Notes under the pieces: generated by a model
Seen by the model: the letters and a program-made list of their open reading frames with translations, nothing else
What the model was told of the DNA's origin: nothing
Database searches by the model: none
Part shown: piece by piece, positions 36,798 through 46,008 of the stretch
Layout: every line of letters begins with the position of its first letter
How positions within the stretch are numbered: position 1 is the first letter of the stretch
Source of the DNA: Psychrobacter sp. 1044
Lineage (GTDB): Bacteria; Pseudomonadota; Gammaproteobacteria; Pseudomonadales; Moraxellaceae
Reading direction: 5' to 3'
DNA: 64,000 nucleotides
Assembly (NCBI RefSeq): GCF_904846525.1
Contig: NZ_CAJHAZ010000009.1
Location: forward strand, 62,001-126,000
Made by a program: the position numbers and the translations under genes

Positions 36798-36822
36798 TAT
36801 AATGTCTATTCATAAGCTTATG
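36798..36822. promoter_or_regulatory. Candidate operator/promoter between the LysR and YeiH genes
   Basis: TATAAT at 36798-36803 is followed by a perfect 12-base palindrome, CATAAGCTTATG, at 36811-36822, 35 bases before the YeiH-type start. A symmetric box next to a -10-like element between a LysR gene and its partner is a plausible regulatory site. No clear -35 is identified. Confidence 0.35.
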
Positions 36823-36856
36823 CTTATTTCGATTATACATAATAGGACAGTCAGTC

Positions 36857-37942
36857 ATGTACGCCTTGACCCAATCAGTAAATAACTATTTCCCGCGCAG
36901 CCGCCATTTAGCAGGGCTTATCGTCGTGCTGATTGGCAGCTTATTTTGTTTATGGCTCAATACTAGTGTCAACACATGGACCAATGGACGTATCGTTGGC
37001 TTGTCTTCTCTCACTTTAGCCATTCTCATTGGTATGGTATTGGGCAATACGGTCTATCCTAACCTTGCTGAGCGCTTAAGTGTCGGCGTGGCATTTGCCA
37101 AAGGTCAAATATTGCGCCTCGCCATCATGTTTTATGGCTTTAAGCTGACCCTAACGCAAGTATCAAGTGTCGGACTGTCTGCGGTGATGAGCGATGCATT
37201 GGTATTGACATCGACCTTTTTACTCACCTATTGGATAGGTACCCGATGGTTAAAAGTCGATAAACAAACGACGCTATTGATTGGGTCAGGCGCAAGCATT
37301 TGCGGTGCCGCCGCGGTGATTGCCGCCGAGCCTGTGGTCAAAGCGGAAGCACACAAAGTCACTATTGCCGTGGCGACAGTGGTGGTCTTTGGTACGGTTG
37401 CGATGCTGCTCTATCCGTTTTTATACCATCTTGGTTGGTTGCAACCTTGGCTAAATGCTCAGCAGTACGGGATTTATACGGGTTCCACCATTCATGAAGT
37501 GGCGCAAGTCGTCGTCGCTGGTAACGCCGTCAGCCCCGAAGTGGGTGACACAGCGGTTGTGACCAAGATGATACGCGTCATGATGCTTGCTCCTTTTTTA
37601 CTTATTTTATCGTTTGCCTTAACCAAAGGTAGCAGCAACAATGGCAAAAAACCATCGTTTATAAATCGCGTTCAACAAGTCAAAGTGCCTTGGTTTGCCT
37701 TTATATTTATTGCCATCGTTTTACTACACACTTGGGTGCCGATGACCGCAAGCTTTGAGCGTAGTATGGTGATGCTAGACGATGTGCTGCTTACCATGGC
37801 GATGTTTGCGCTTGGTCTAACCACGCATTTGGGCGCTATTAAACAAGCTGGCGTTAAACCCCTTATCTTGGGGGCGATTATGTTTGCTTGGCTGATCGTT
37901 GGCGGTGGATTGATTAATATTGGCATAAGCTTACTTGGCTAA
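36857..37942 (+). CDS. YeiH/UPF0324 family membrane transporter
   Basis: A 361-residue inner-membrane protein with about ten hydrophobic helices. Family landmarks are VGLSSLTLAILIGMVLGN, RLAIMFYGFKLTLTQV, the GSGASICGAAAVIAAEPVV segment near 145 and GSTIHEVAQVVVAGNAVS near 215. UPF0324 proteins are predicted to export sulfite, sulfate or related anions, and YeiH of E. coli is linked with a LysR gene as here. ATG has AGGACA upstream. A terminator follows at 38002. Confidence 0.86.
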   Translation: MYALTQSVNNYFPRSRHLAGLIVVLIGSLFCLWLNTSVNTWTNGRIVGLSSLTLAILIGMVLGNTVYPNLAERLSVGVAFAKGQILRLAIMFYGFKLTLTQVSSVGLSAVMSDALVLTSTFLLTYWIGTRWLKVDKQTTLLIGSGASICGAAAVIAAEPVVKAEAHKVTIAVATVVVFGTVAMLLYPFLYHLGWLQPWLNAQQYGIYTGSTIHEVAQVVVAGNAVSPEVGDTAVVTKMIRVMMLAPFLLILSFALTKGSSNNGKKPSFINRVQQVKVPWFAFIFIAIVLLHTWVPMTASFERSMVMLDDVLLTMAMFALGLTTHLGAIKQAGVKPLILGAIMFAWLIVGGGLINIGISLLG

Positions 37943-38001
37943 AGTAAACTACCAAACATCCTTACCGTTCGTTATCATTCTTGCCATGAGTTATATAGAT
38001 C

Positions 38002-38037
38002 AAAAAAGCCGATGACTATGCTAGTCATCGGCTTTTT
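38002..38037 (+). terminator. Intrinsic terminator after the YeiH-type gene
   Basis: AAAAAAGCCGATGACTA pairs with TAGTCATCGGCTTTTTT around a short loop (38002-38037). Confidence 0.9.
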
Positions 38038-38133
38038 TGGTTTATCGTCTGATTTAAAAGCCACTCAATATAAAGCGCACGTTACGTTATAGATATTAAG
38101 CTTTTAATTGCAAATAGCTTATCTTAAATCGTA

Positions 38134-38175
38134 GATGAAAAAAAAACGAACCCGAAGGTTCGCTTTTTTTTCATC
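38134..38175 (-). terminator. Terminator of the cold shock gene
   Basis: CGAACC (38147-38152) pairs with GGTTCG (38157-38162) across a CGAA loop, extended by A and T runs and by GATG/CATC at the ends. Confidence 0.88.
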
Positions 38176-38201
38176 TTGCTCTAAGTGTCTATAAAGACAA
38201 A

Positions 38202-38411
38202 TTAGATAGCAACGATGTTATGGGCTTGTGGGCCTTTTTGACCTTGAGTTACAGTGAACTCAACTTCTTGGCCTTCAGCTAAAGTTTTGAAGCCTGAACC
38301 AGTGATTTCGCTGTAATGAGCAAAAACGTCTGCGCCAGTTTCTGGAGCGATAAAACCAAAGCCTTTAGCTTCGTTGAACCACTTAACTGTACCTTTTTGA
38401 ACGTCTGACAT
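38202..38411 (-). CDS. Cold shock domain protein (CspA family)
   Basis: A 69-residue single-domain nucleic-acid chaperone. The RNA-binding motifs are RNP1 KGFGFI at about 16-21 and RNP2 VFAHY at about 29-33, where the usual VFVHF is changed. It melts RNA hairpins at low temperature, consistent with a cold-adapted organism. AGGATT precedes the ATG. The 244 bp upstream to the next gene contain room for the long cold-responsive leader usual for csp genes, but I cannot identify a cold box with confidence. Confidence 0.93.
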   Translation of the reverse strand: MSDVQKGTVKWFNEAKGFGFIAPETGADVFAHYSEITGSGFKTLAEGQEVEFTVTQGQKGPQAHNIVAI

Positions 38412-38655
38412 AATATAATCCTACTTTTAAATTTATTAATGGCCTAGTGACCGATAACGCTTGCAAATAGCTACTGAACGATAAATATTAAAACGAAGGA
38501 TTATAACTAATACTACGAGGTAATGATTTGGTGCAGAACTGCTCTTAAGCTTGGACGTATTATAGGGGGAACATCCTGATTTCGCAAGTCTTATCTTAGC
38601 TTTCATGTAACTAAAGCCTATTTTTTACGATTTTTGACCTGAAAATCAACGTATT

Positions 38656-39078
38656 TTAAGCATTTGGCAAACGGAACAAATAGACCGCTACCCCAGTACA
38701 GACCACGGCTACCAGCCATGCCATCCATATCATATCGGTGGGAATATTAAAAAACAACATCGTTGTTGAAATAGTCATCATTATTGTTGCTAACCACTTA
38801 GCATAGAGTGGCACCGCATGATTATTTTCCCAATCGCGGACAAATTTCCCAAAGTATTTATGATTGATCAGCCAAAAATGAAAACGCCGCGAACTACGTG
38901 CCCAGCAACCTGCCGCCAGTAATATAAAAGGCGCAGTCGGCATGACTGGCAGTAACACGCCGATAATCCCTAATACAAAAAATAGCCAACCCAGTATGAC
39001 AAACGTCCAACGCACCGTTGGGCTGTTATGCTGATTGGTTTTGGGTCGATAATAAAAAGCTTTTTTGTGTTGGCTCAT
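38656..39078 (-). CDS. YbaN/DUF454 inner-membrane protein
   Basis: A 140-residue protein with about three to four helices. The conserved pattern LGIIGVLLPVMPTAPFILLAAGCWARSSRRFHFWLINHKYFG matches DUF454 (YbaN), short membrane proteins of unknown function. No strong ribosome site precedes the ATG. It lies upstream of the cold shock gene on the same strand, 244 bp away. Confidence 0.85.
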   Translation of the reverse strand: MSQHKKAFYYRPKTNQHNSPTVRWTFVILGWLFFVLGIIGVLLPVMPTAPFILLAAGCWARSSRRFHFWLINHKYFGKFVRDWENNHAVPLYAKWLATIMMTISTTMLFFNIPTDMIWMAWLVAVVCTGVAVYLFRLPNA

Positions 39079-39310
39079 AAAAATACTGTCATTGAATGAT
39101 ATGTAGAGGCTAATATTTAATAAAGATTAGACAGCTAGATTGTTAAACCAGATAATCATTTATAGAACTGCCTACCTATATAGGTAGCTAAGCATGCAAT
39201 ATCACTTAAAACGGTACAAGGCTATTTTTACGAGGTTTTTGCTATCAATAGGTACGTTTGGTTAGTGGTTGGGTAAGTGAACTCACCACCTTTGACTAAA
39301 TTTTCAGCAA

Positions 39311-39349
39311 TGAAAAACCGCTCATAGCTAGACTATGAACGGTTTTATC
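39311..39349 (-). terminator. Terminator of the TerD-VWA gene
   Basis: AAAACCG-TCATAG pairs with CTATGA-CGGTTTT with one mismatch across a short loop (39313-39348). The 295-bp gap here contains no gene; a further palindrome CTACCTATATAGGTAG lies near 39171-39186. Confidence 0.7.
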
Positions 39350-39373
39350 GTTAAAGATACTATCCTAATTTAT

Positions 39374-40666
39374 TCATTTCGCTATCAATCCTATCTCGCG
39401 TGCCTCTTTTAGCCAGCTTGGGAACTCCTCCAGCATATTCTCATATAAGGCTTCTTCGCTGATATCATCCAAATCATCGAGTTCAAAAAAGTCACAATTA
39501 TCAATCACGCGCCCTGTCATGTCGTCCAGTTTTTTTAGGATGCCATAACCACGACCACCCAAGCCTACAAACTGCCAAAATATCGGTAGTTTCGCGGCTT
39601 CCGTCATGACTCTGGTGATACCGCGATTGTCATTCACCCCGCCATCACTGATAAATAGCACGTATACAGGTACATCCAAGCCATCTTTTTGGTAAAACTC
39701 CGTCACGGCTTTCATGACTTCTGCTTCGTTATTCACACGTGGGCCAAGTGCCCATTTGCGCCAGCCGCCATGAGCGTTGTCAATGAAACCATCATAGTTA
39801 TTCAGCCCAATCTCACCCAAATACTGCGGATCTCGGGCAAACGCCCAGCAGTCTAGCTCTTGGTCGTCATCGAAGCTCACTGCCAATGGCAATATGCGAT
39901 TGACTACCTCTTGCACGCGGCCTTTTTTGTACTGTCTGTTCATTGAGCCTGAGGCATCTAGCACCAATGCTACCTTTGCGGTTAATTGCTGCAATTGGCG
40001 CTTCTCAAGCGATATTGTGGCTTTTTTGGCCAGATTGACCAGTTTGGGTGCTTTGTCTAGCATGACCTTTTCTAGCGATGGTTTTGTTTTAACTGGCGTT
40101 GCGGTCGGCTCTGCTGTCGAGCTGCCCTCTTCTACGTCACCACCGAAATGCTGCACGATGGCGGCAAGTCCACCATTAAAGCCTTGCGCGACGTTAGATA
40201 CTCGCCAAACGCCACTCTTACGATACAGCTGTATCAGCATACTGGCTTGCTGCTGGGCAAAGTCTGCTGCTTGATATTCTGCTTGCGCCTTTTGCGATTG
40301 TTGCCAAATGCCAATCTCTAACGATTGAATTTGATTGAGCGGCGTGTCGGCTGATAACACAAAAAATAAGCTGTCTATATTCGTAGCCAGTTTGGATAAA
40401 TTCACCTCAAACTCGGCTTGGATGCTGCTAGAGGATGATGGCTGTGACTCGTAATGGGTGAGCTTGATTTGCCCGCATGGTGAGGCTGGCTGATTATAAA
40501 ACACCATGTAATCATCGTTGATCAGTTTGCCCGCTGCGTCTAAGGCAAAGCAGCTGATGTCCATCTCTATCGGGCTTTGGCGAGTGAATTTAAGCGTGAT
40601 GGGTGCGGTATCGTCAATAGCAAGATTGCTTAAAGGCGCGCGTTGTCCGACGGTGAGATGGTTCAT
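39374..40666 (-). CDS. TerD-domain plus von Willebrand A protein (TerF-like)
   Basis: A 430-residue cytoplasmic protein in two parts. Residues about 1-165 are TerD-like (VGQRAPLSNL, MDISCFALDAAGKLINDDYMVFYNQPAS-CG), the calcium-binding fold of tellurite/chemical stress proteins. Residues about 215-430 form a VWA domain with the metal site DASGSMN (D-x-S-x-S). This domain order is that of TerF. Other ter genes (terB, C, Z) are not adjacent, so it is an orphan here. The ATG at 40666 has AAGGAACACC upstream and is preferred over the ATG at 40684. The role of stand-alone TerF-like proteins is not established. Confidence 0.84.
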   Translation of the reverse strand: MNHLTVGQRAPLSNLAIDDTAPITLKFTRQSPIEMDISCFALDAAGKLINDDYMVFYNQPASPCGQIKLTHYESQPSSSSSIQAEFEVNLSKLATNIDSLFFVLSADTPLNQIQSLEIGIWQQSQKAQAEYQAADFAQQQASMLIQLYRKSGVWRVSNVAQGFNGGLAAIVQHFGGDVEEGSSTAEPTATPVKTKPSLEKVMLDKAPKLVNLAKKATISLEKRQLQQLTAKVALVLDASGSMNRQYKKGRVQEVVNRILPLAVSFDDDQELDCWAFARDPQYLGEIGLNNYDGFIDNAHGGWRKWALGPRVNNEAEVMKAVTEFYQKDGLDVPVYVLFISDGGVNDNRGITRVMTEAAKLPIFWQFVGLGGRGYGILKKLDDMTGRVIDNCDFFELDDLDDISEEALYENMLEEFPSWLKEAREIGLIAK

Positions 40667-40710
40667 GGTGTTCCTTGTATACATTTGAATGCTTATAACA
40701 ATTACTTGTG

Positions 40711-41955
40711 TTAAAAGTTATTATCTGTTTCGTTAAAGAAAAAATCTTTATACTCTTGTCGATACCACTCGTATAAAGACTCATGAGAAACATTTACCTC
40801 ATACTTACCTGCCGCAAAACAATCAATAACATACGGATCGAAGTGAAATACCCACCCTTTAGAATCAATACTAAAACGGTCATTAAAGGACTCATCTCTT
40901 AATCCATTGATACCATCTATCAACCAATCATCTTCATTCTCGTCATATTCTTTTTTGTGCCTGAGAAATTTCTGTTTTTGTACTTCTCTAACAATCACAT
41001 TTTCAAAAAAATCTAATATCTCTTTTTCAGTTTCATAGTCTTCATAGAAAAAATCACAAAAGCTTAAAACATATAATTTATTGTCTTTAATTCTTAGATT
41101 CATATTTTTTGTATAGTAGTTATCATGCGCTGCTCCATTAGAGTAATAGTTAATATCAAACCTTAAACTTACAAAGTTTTCGCTTAAGTAGCAAACATCG
41201 CATACTGTAGAACTATAATCATTGTTAACTCTCAACTGATTAGCTACACCATAGTCAACATTTTTAACGCCTAATATCTCTTTCTCAGACTCTAAGAAGC
41301 TTTCTAAGTAAAAGCTTTCCTTTTCGTGGCTCTTATTAGGTAATATTCGACAAGATAACTTATCACTCATTCTTTGAGCGGTTAACAGTTGGTTTAGTTC
41401 GCGAGCAACGATGCTTACTTTTTTTGAATCGAAGTAAGGATAACTATAAGAAAATTGATAACCAGGGTTACCGTTTTCTATTTCATAGTCATATTTCATT
41501 TCGATTTCAAACACACCATTTTGTTCGCTTTTTATTACAATATTTCTTTGTGAAGCTGCAAGGCTTAAAGAGCTTAATACCTTGTTCCAACTTTCATCTT
41601 CTACACCCGGTACTTTTATATACTGAACTTTGCTAGTTAAATCACTTGGAGGTAAACAGTCATCTAACAGTATAGGTATACAGAAAATATAATTTTTCGG
41701 AAACTCATCCAACTTATCTATAAAGTAGTTCAATTCCCTTCTTACATAACCTATTCTATCCAAACTTTTACTCGAAATAAATAATATACATACGTCGGTG
41801 TCAGACATATGACTCTTGATTTCATCATTCCACGACATACCTGGCAATAAGTCAAAAAAATCCATCCAAGGAGTAAATTTTCTATTTTTCAAATCTTCAT
41901 AAAATGGTTTAACTTTGTCTTGATCATCTCTTGTATAACTGAGGAATATTTTCAT
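40711..41955 (-). CDS. TIR-domain protein fused to an RsiV-like DUF4163/DUF3298 module
   Basis: A 414-residue protein from ATG 41955. Residues 1-130 are a bacterial TIR domain: KIFLSYTRDD, WMDFFDLLPGMSW and SSKSLDRIGYVRREL, where E74 occupies the place of the catalytic glutamate of TIR NADases. Residues about 150-400 resemble DUF4163 followed by DUF3298, with SFGAH-like SNGAAHDN and the terminal PYVIDCFAAGKYEVNV pattern known from RsiV and PdaC. No signal peptide or membrane helix is seen, so the fusion is cytoplasmic. The gene is clearly more AT-rich than its neighbours, which suggests transfer. An upstream in-frame ATG (42027) adds 24 unremarkable residues. TIR enzymes often act in abortive defence by destroying NAD; that role is inference. 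Confidence 0.78.
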   Translation of the reverse strand: MKIFLSYTRDDQDKVKPFYEDLKNRKFTPWMDFFDLLPGMSWNDEIKSHMSDTDVCILFISSKSLDRIGYVRRELNYFIDKLDEFPKNYIFCIPILLDDCLPPSDLTSKVQYIKVPGVEDESWNKVLSSLSLAASQRNIVIKSEQNGVFEIEMKYDYEIENGNPGYQFSYSYPYFDSKKVSIVARELNQLLTAQRMSDKLSCRILPNKSHEKESFYLESFLESEKEILGVKNVDYGVANQLRVNNDYSSTVCDVCYLSENFVSLRFDINYYSNGAAHDNYYTKNMNLRIKDNKLYVLSFCDFFYEDYETEKEILDFFENVIVREVQKQKFLRHKKEYDENEDDWLIDGINGLRDESFNDRFSIDSKGWVFHFDPYVIDCFAAGKYEVNVSHESLYEWYRQEYKDFFFNETDNNF

Positions 41956-42205
41956 AATCAGATTCTTATTTAGATATTTAAAATACAGTTTTATTATATA
42001 AAGTAATTTATTGGAATTTAAATCCAATAAATACTATCGAAGCAATGAAAAAACAAGATAACCAAGCTCTTTTGTAGCCCAGACAGATGTATTTGAGTTC
42101 ATATCAGAAGATAGTATTACCTACAAAACACTATGGATAATAGCACACAAATATTTAGTTATAGCATAGACATAAGCCTTACGACTAAATAGTAGATAAT
42201 AAAAA

Positions 42206-42236
42206 AACGCCATCACAATTGTGACAGCGTCTTTTA
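42206..42236 (-). terminator. Probable original valS terminator
   Basis: On the reverse strand ACGCTGTCAC pairs with GTGATGGCGT around AATT, with a T run after it. It lies 24 bases beyond the stop of the second, displaced valS tail, so it was probably the terminator of valS before the region was rearranged. Confidence 0.65.
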
Positions 42237-42259
42237 TTACTATAGATATTTAGCTTTCT

Positions 42260-42415
42260 TTACAAAGCCTTTAACTCTTCCATCTGCGCCGTCATCGCCG
42301 TCAACTGACCTTCTAACTCAGCCAGTTTCGCCTTCTCAGCATCGACCATTTCCGCAGTTGCTTTGCTGACAAAGCCTTCATTACCTAGCTTACGCAAGAT
42401 ACTTTCAGCTTGCTT
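42260..42415 (-). pseudogene. Second, diverged copy of the valS 3' end (last 51 codons)
   Basis: Reverse-strand translation gives 51 residues ending in the same [18 protein letters not shown] as the intact valS, with about 9-10 differences, including E for Q near the end and T/M for P/V in the middle. The stop codon is preserved. It has no start and is cut at the junction with the small membrane gene, whose stop overlaps it. It is the displaced tail of an older valS allele, or an imported one, left after recombination. Confidence 0.88.
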
Positions 42416-42740
42416 AAAAAAACCACTTAAACCCAACTAAAACTATCACAGTTACAACCAGTCCCAACCAACCAAATCCCTTTGTTCCTTGTACTGGTAT
42501 CGTCGCATTTATTTCAGGAAATAGAATAGCGCCATACGATACTAGAGGTAATATCATCAGCAAGGTATCAATATGACGATTCGGTGAAAAGTATGGAGGA
42601 TTTAAAAATAGATAAACAAGCACATATACCACCATAAATATAGTGGCGAAAATGGCATGCTTATCTAATGACTCATGACGATTCCAATAGAAAAATAGAA
42701 TCGCCATGATCAAGAATGCAAGTATTAAAGTTATTGCCAT
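42414..42740 (-). CDS. Small hydrophobic membrane protein between two valS tails
   Basis: A 108-residue protein with about four predicted transmembrane helices (roughly 2-19, 29-46, 58-75, 90-107) and a polar WNRHESLDKH loop after the first. I do not recognise a family. It begins 17 bases after the intact valS stop and ends exactly at the displaced second valS tail (stop 42414-42416), so it appears to have arrived together with the present valS 3' end. It probably shares the valS transcript. Base composition is AT-rich compared with valS. Confidence 0.6.
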   Translation of the reverse strand: MAITLILAFLIMAILFFYWNRHESLDKHAIFATIFMVVYVLVYLFLNPPYFSPNRHIDTLLMILPLVSYGAILFPEINATIPVQGTKGFGWLGLVVTVIVLVGFKWFF

Positions 42741-42757
42741 TATAATGATTGCTTAGA

Positions 42758-45691
42758 CTACAACGCTTTCAACTGCTCCATCTGCGCCGTCATTGCGGTC
42801 AACTGCCCTTCTAGCTCAGCCAGTTTCGCTTTTTCAGCATCGACCACTTCCGCAGGCGCTTTACTGACAAAACCTTCATTACCTAGCTTACGAGCGATGC
42901 CTTCAGATTGACCTTTCAACTTATCATACGACTTACCCAAACGAGCCAGCTCAGCCGTTGGATCGATTAGCCCTTTCATCGGTACGAGTACCCGTAGCTG
43001 ACCGACCATACTTGATGACGATAGTGGCACTTCATCGCCTTCTTTGACGATCTCTAAGCTCTCGACTTTGGCAAGCGCTTTGAACTGGTTTTTGATACGT
43101 GATAGACGCGCATCCTCATCGGCAGAGATATTTTGTAGCAATACTGGCAGACGTACCGCATTACCCAATTTCATCTCACCACGAATATTACGCACACTGG
43201 CAATCAGCTCTTGTAGCCATGCCATATCGGCTTCGACTTGCTCACTGATTTGTGCCTCATCCGTTTTTGGATAGTCAGCGACCACGATGCTGTCAGTGTT
43301 TTTACGACCCAATAGCGGCGCCACTGTCTGCCAGATTTGCTCGGTTAGATATGGCATGATTGGATGGCTAAAGCGTAGCGCCGTCTCTAGCACGTGCAGC
43401 AGTACATAACGAATTTGCGCTTTACGCTCATCTGATACTGAGTCATCATTTAGACTGGCTTTGGCAAGCTCAACGTACCAATCACAGTACTCATTCCAGA
43501 TAAACTCATAGATATCTTGGCTGACCATATCGAGACGATACTGGGCGAAATGCTGATGGATATCGGCAACGGTAGAGTTCAGACGACTCATGATCCATTT
43601 TTCTGGCAATTCCCAAACGTCAGGGTTTGCCACTTGGTCGATAGGCTTGGCAGCACCTTCGCTATCGACACAGTTCATGAGTACAAAACGGCTGGCGTTC
43701 CAGATTTTATTACAGAAGTTACGATAGCCCTCGACACGCTTTAGATCAAAGTTGATATCACGACCCGTACTGGCTAAGGACGTAAAGGTAAAGCGCAACG
43801 CATCCGTACCAAAGGCTGGGATACCTTCTGGGAACTCTTTACGCGTTTGCTTTTCGATTTTGGCCGCGTCTTTCGGATTCATCATATTGCTGGTGCGTTT
43901 TTCGACCAAAGCTTCCAGATCAATACCGTCGATTAGGTCAATCGGATCTAAAACGTTACCCTTCGATTTTGACATTTTTTGACCATTGCCATCACGTACC
44001 AGACCATGCACATAGACGGTCTTAAACGGTACTTGCGGCGTGCCGTCTTCGTTTTTCACGAAGTGCATGGTCATCATGATCATGCGGGCCACCCAAAAGA
44101 AGATAATGTCAAAACCTGTCACGAGCACGCTGGTTGGGTGGAAGGTGTCCATCACGCGTGGATCAGCGTTGACGTCTGCCCAGTCAAGCGTACTGAACGT
44201 CCATAGACCAGAGCTGAACCATGTATCGAGTACGTCATCATCTTGGCGCAAGATTACGTCATCGCCAAGGCTGTATTTACTACGAACTTCGGCTTCGTCA
44301 CGGGCGACATAAACTTCACCAGTTGCATCGTCATACCATGCAGGGATACGATGTCCCCACCATAACTGACGGCTGATGCACCAATCTTGCAGATCGGTCA
44401 TCCACGACATATACATGTTTTTATACTGCGCAGGGACGAACTCGATGCTACCGTCTTCTACTGCGTCAATCGCAGGCTTGGCCAATTCTTTCACAGCGAC
44501 ATACCACTGATCGGTCAACCATGGCTCAACGATCGTACCGCCACGCTCAGCACGTGGGGCTTTGAGTGCGTAGTCCTCGATGTCTTCTAGCCAGCCCTGC
44601 TCGCCTGCTTGCGCCACGAGGAACTTACGCGCGGCAAAACGTTCTAAACCAGCATACTCACTAGGTGTAGTTTCTAGCTCTGGCTCACGTGTTTGCAGAT
44701 CAGGATAAACTTCCATCGCTGGCAAAATATTGGCGCGCTCATCAAGGATATTAATCAATGGCAAGCTATGACGACGACCCAATTCGTAATCGTTGAAATC
44801 ATGTGCTGGGGTGATTTTTACGCAGCCCGTACCAAAGTCTTTTTCGACATAATCATCAGCGACGATAGGCACGACGCGACCCGTAATTGGCAGAGTAATG
44901 GTTTTACCAACTAAATGTGCATAACGCTCATCGCTAGGATTGACCGCAACAGCAGTATCACCAAGCAAAGTCTCAGGACGCGTAGTCGCTACCACCAGAT
45001 AGTTTTTACCATCTTGAGTCGTTAGGTCTTTATCCGTGAAATGATAGCGGAAATGCCACAAGCTGCCTTTTTCGTCATGGTTTTCAACTTCTAAATCAGA
45101 CAGCGCGGTTTGGAATTTTGGATCCCAATTCACCAAACGCTTACCGCGATAGATAAGTCCATCATCAAACAGGCGTACGAACACTTCTTTTACCGCGTTG
45201 GACAGACCATCATCCATGGTAAAGCGCTCACGCGACCAATCAACCGAGCTGCCCAAACGGCGAATTTGGCTGGTGATATTGCCGCCCGACTCTTCTTTCC
45301 ATTCCCACACTTTATCGACGAAATCTTCACGCGTCATGTCACGGCGCTTAATACCTTGCGCCTCCAAACGACGCTCAACAACCATTTGGGTCGCGATACC
45401 GGCATGATCCGTACCCGGTTGCCATAGCGTATTGTCACCATCCATGCGGTGATAACGGGTCAGCGCATCCATGATTGCGTTGTTAAAGCCATGACCCATG
45501 TGCAGCGAGCCAGTGACATTCGGTGGTGGCAAGGCGATAGAGAACGACTCTTCTTTATCAAAGGTCGGCTTAAAATAGCCGCTTTCTTCCCAGCCTTGAT
45601 ACATACCCGCTTCGACTTCTGCAGGGTTGTAAGCATTCTCTAACTGGCTTAGGGCCGCTTGAATAGATGTAGTGAGGTTGTGGTTACTCAT
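42758..45691 (-). CDS. valS: Valine--tRNA ligase
   Basis: A 977-residue class I aminoacyl-tRNA synthetase charging tRNA-Val. The HIGH element is in [16 protein letters not shown] near residue 50-60 and the KMSKS element in [15 protein letters not shown]. The editing domain ([26 protein letters not shown]) lies between. The C-terminal coiled-coil arm (from about 915: [28 protein letters not shown]) is typical. The reading frame is intact, but its last 50 or so codons are represented a second time 340 bp downstream, so the present 3' end may be a recombinant. No good ribosome site is seen; AAAGATAA lies upstream. Confidence 0.96.
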   Translation of the reverse strand: MSNHNLTTSIQAALSQLENAYNPAEVEAGMYQGWEESGYFKPTFDKEESFSIALPPPNVTGSLHMGHGFNNAIMDALTRYHRMDGDNTLWQPGTDHAGIATQMVVERRLEAQGIKRRDMTREDFVDKVWEWKEESGGNITSQIRRLGSSVDWSRERFTMDDGLSNAVKEVFVRLFDDGLIYRGKRLVNWDPKFQTALSDLEVENHDEKGSLWHFRYHFTDKDLTTQDGKNYLVVATTRPETLLGDTAVAVNPSDERYAHLVGKTITLPITGRVVPIVADDYVEKDFGTGCVKITPAHDFNDYELGRRHSLPLINILDERANILPAMEVYPDLQTREPELETTPSEYAGLERFAARKFLVAQAGEQGWLEDIEDYALKAPRAERGGTIVEPWLTDQWYVAVKELAKPAIDAVEDGSIEFVPAQYKNMYMSWMTDLQDWCISRQLWWGHRIPAWYDDATGEVYVARDEAEVRSKYSLGDDVILRQDDDVLDTWFSSGLWTFSTLDWADVNADPRVMDTFHPTSVLVTGFDIIFFWVARMIMMTMHFVKNEDGTPQVPFKTVYVHGLVRDGNGQKMSKSKGNVLDPIDLIDGIDLEALVEKRTSNMMNPKDAAKIEKQTRKEFPEGIPAFGTDALRFTFTSLASTGRDINFDLKRVEGYRNFCNKIWNASRFVLMNCVDSEGAAKPIDQVANPDVWELPEKWIMSRLNSTVADIHQHFAQYRLDMVSQDIYEFIWNEYCDWYVELAKASLNDDSVSDERKAQIRYVLLHVLETALRFSHPIMPYLTEQIWQTVAPLLGRKNTDSIVVADYPKTDEAQISEQVEADMAWLQELIASVRNIRGEMKLGNAVRLPVLLQNISADEDARLSRIKNQFKALAKVESLEIVKEGDEVPLSSSSMVGQLRVLVPMKGLIDPTAELARLGKSYDKLKGQSEGIARKLGNEGFVSKAPAEVVDAEKAKLAELEGQLTAMTAQMEQLKAL

Positions 45692-46008
45692 AATGGCATT
45701 ATCTTTTATTGATTGAATGTGATTAAAGCGAATATAAAAATTAGGAAAATCATGAATAGAGTGATTTTAACGCAGATAGGCAGATTTTGTTAGATGCTAA
45801 GGCAATTTATCAGACTTGCAGAGTGGCATTGCCCCATTAATAAACGCAAAAGTCCATAAACGTCCCCAATCGAATGAGACTCCAACAAAATAAATGCTAG
45901 TGATGTTATAAAATATGGTTCATGCTATGAGGTATATTCTATAACATCACTAGCATATAAATGGCGTCTTTATCCTAAAATCATGATCTTATAAACAGCG
46001 AGCCGACC
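45692..46008. other. Intergenic region between valS and the FNT transporter
   Basis: About 317 bases between divergent genes, including a 63-base near-perfect palindrome (45894-45956, listed separately). Promoters for both genes must lie here; I cannot place them with confidence. Confidence 0.5.
45894..45956. repeat. 63-base near-perfect inverted repeat
   Basis: ATGCTAGTGATGTTATA (45894-45910) is the exact reverse complement of 45940-45956; the stem extends inward by AATAT/ATATT after one mismatch, and the loop contains TCAT/ATGA. The short sequence ATAAATG overlaps both ends. It has no T-run expected of a terminator. It may be a MITE-type hairpin, an operator or a recombination site. Confidence 0.8.
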
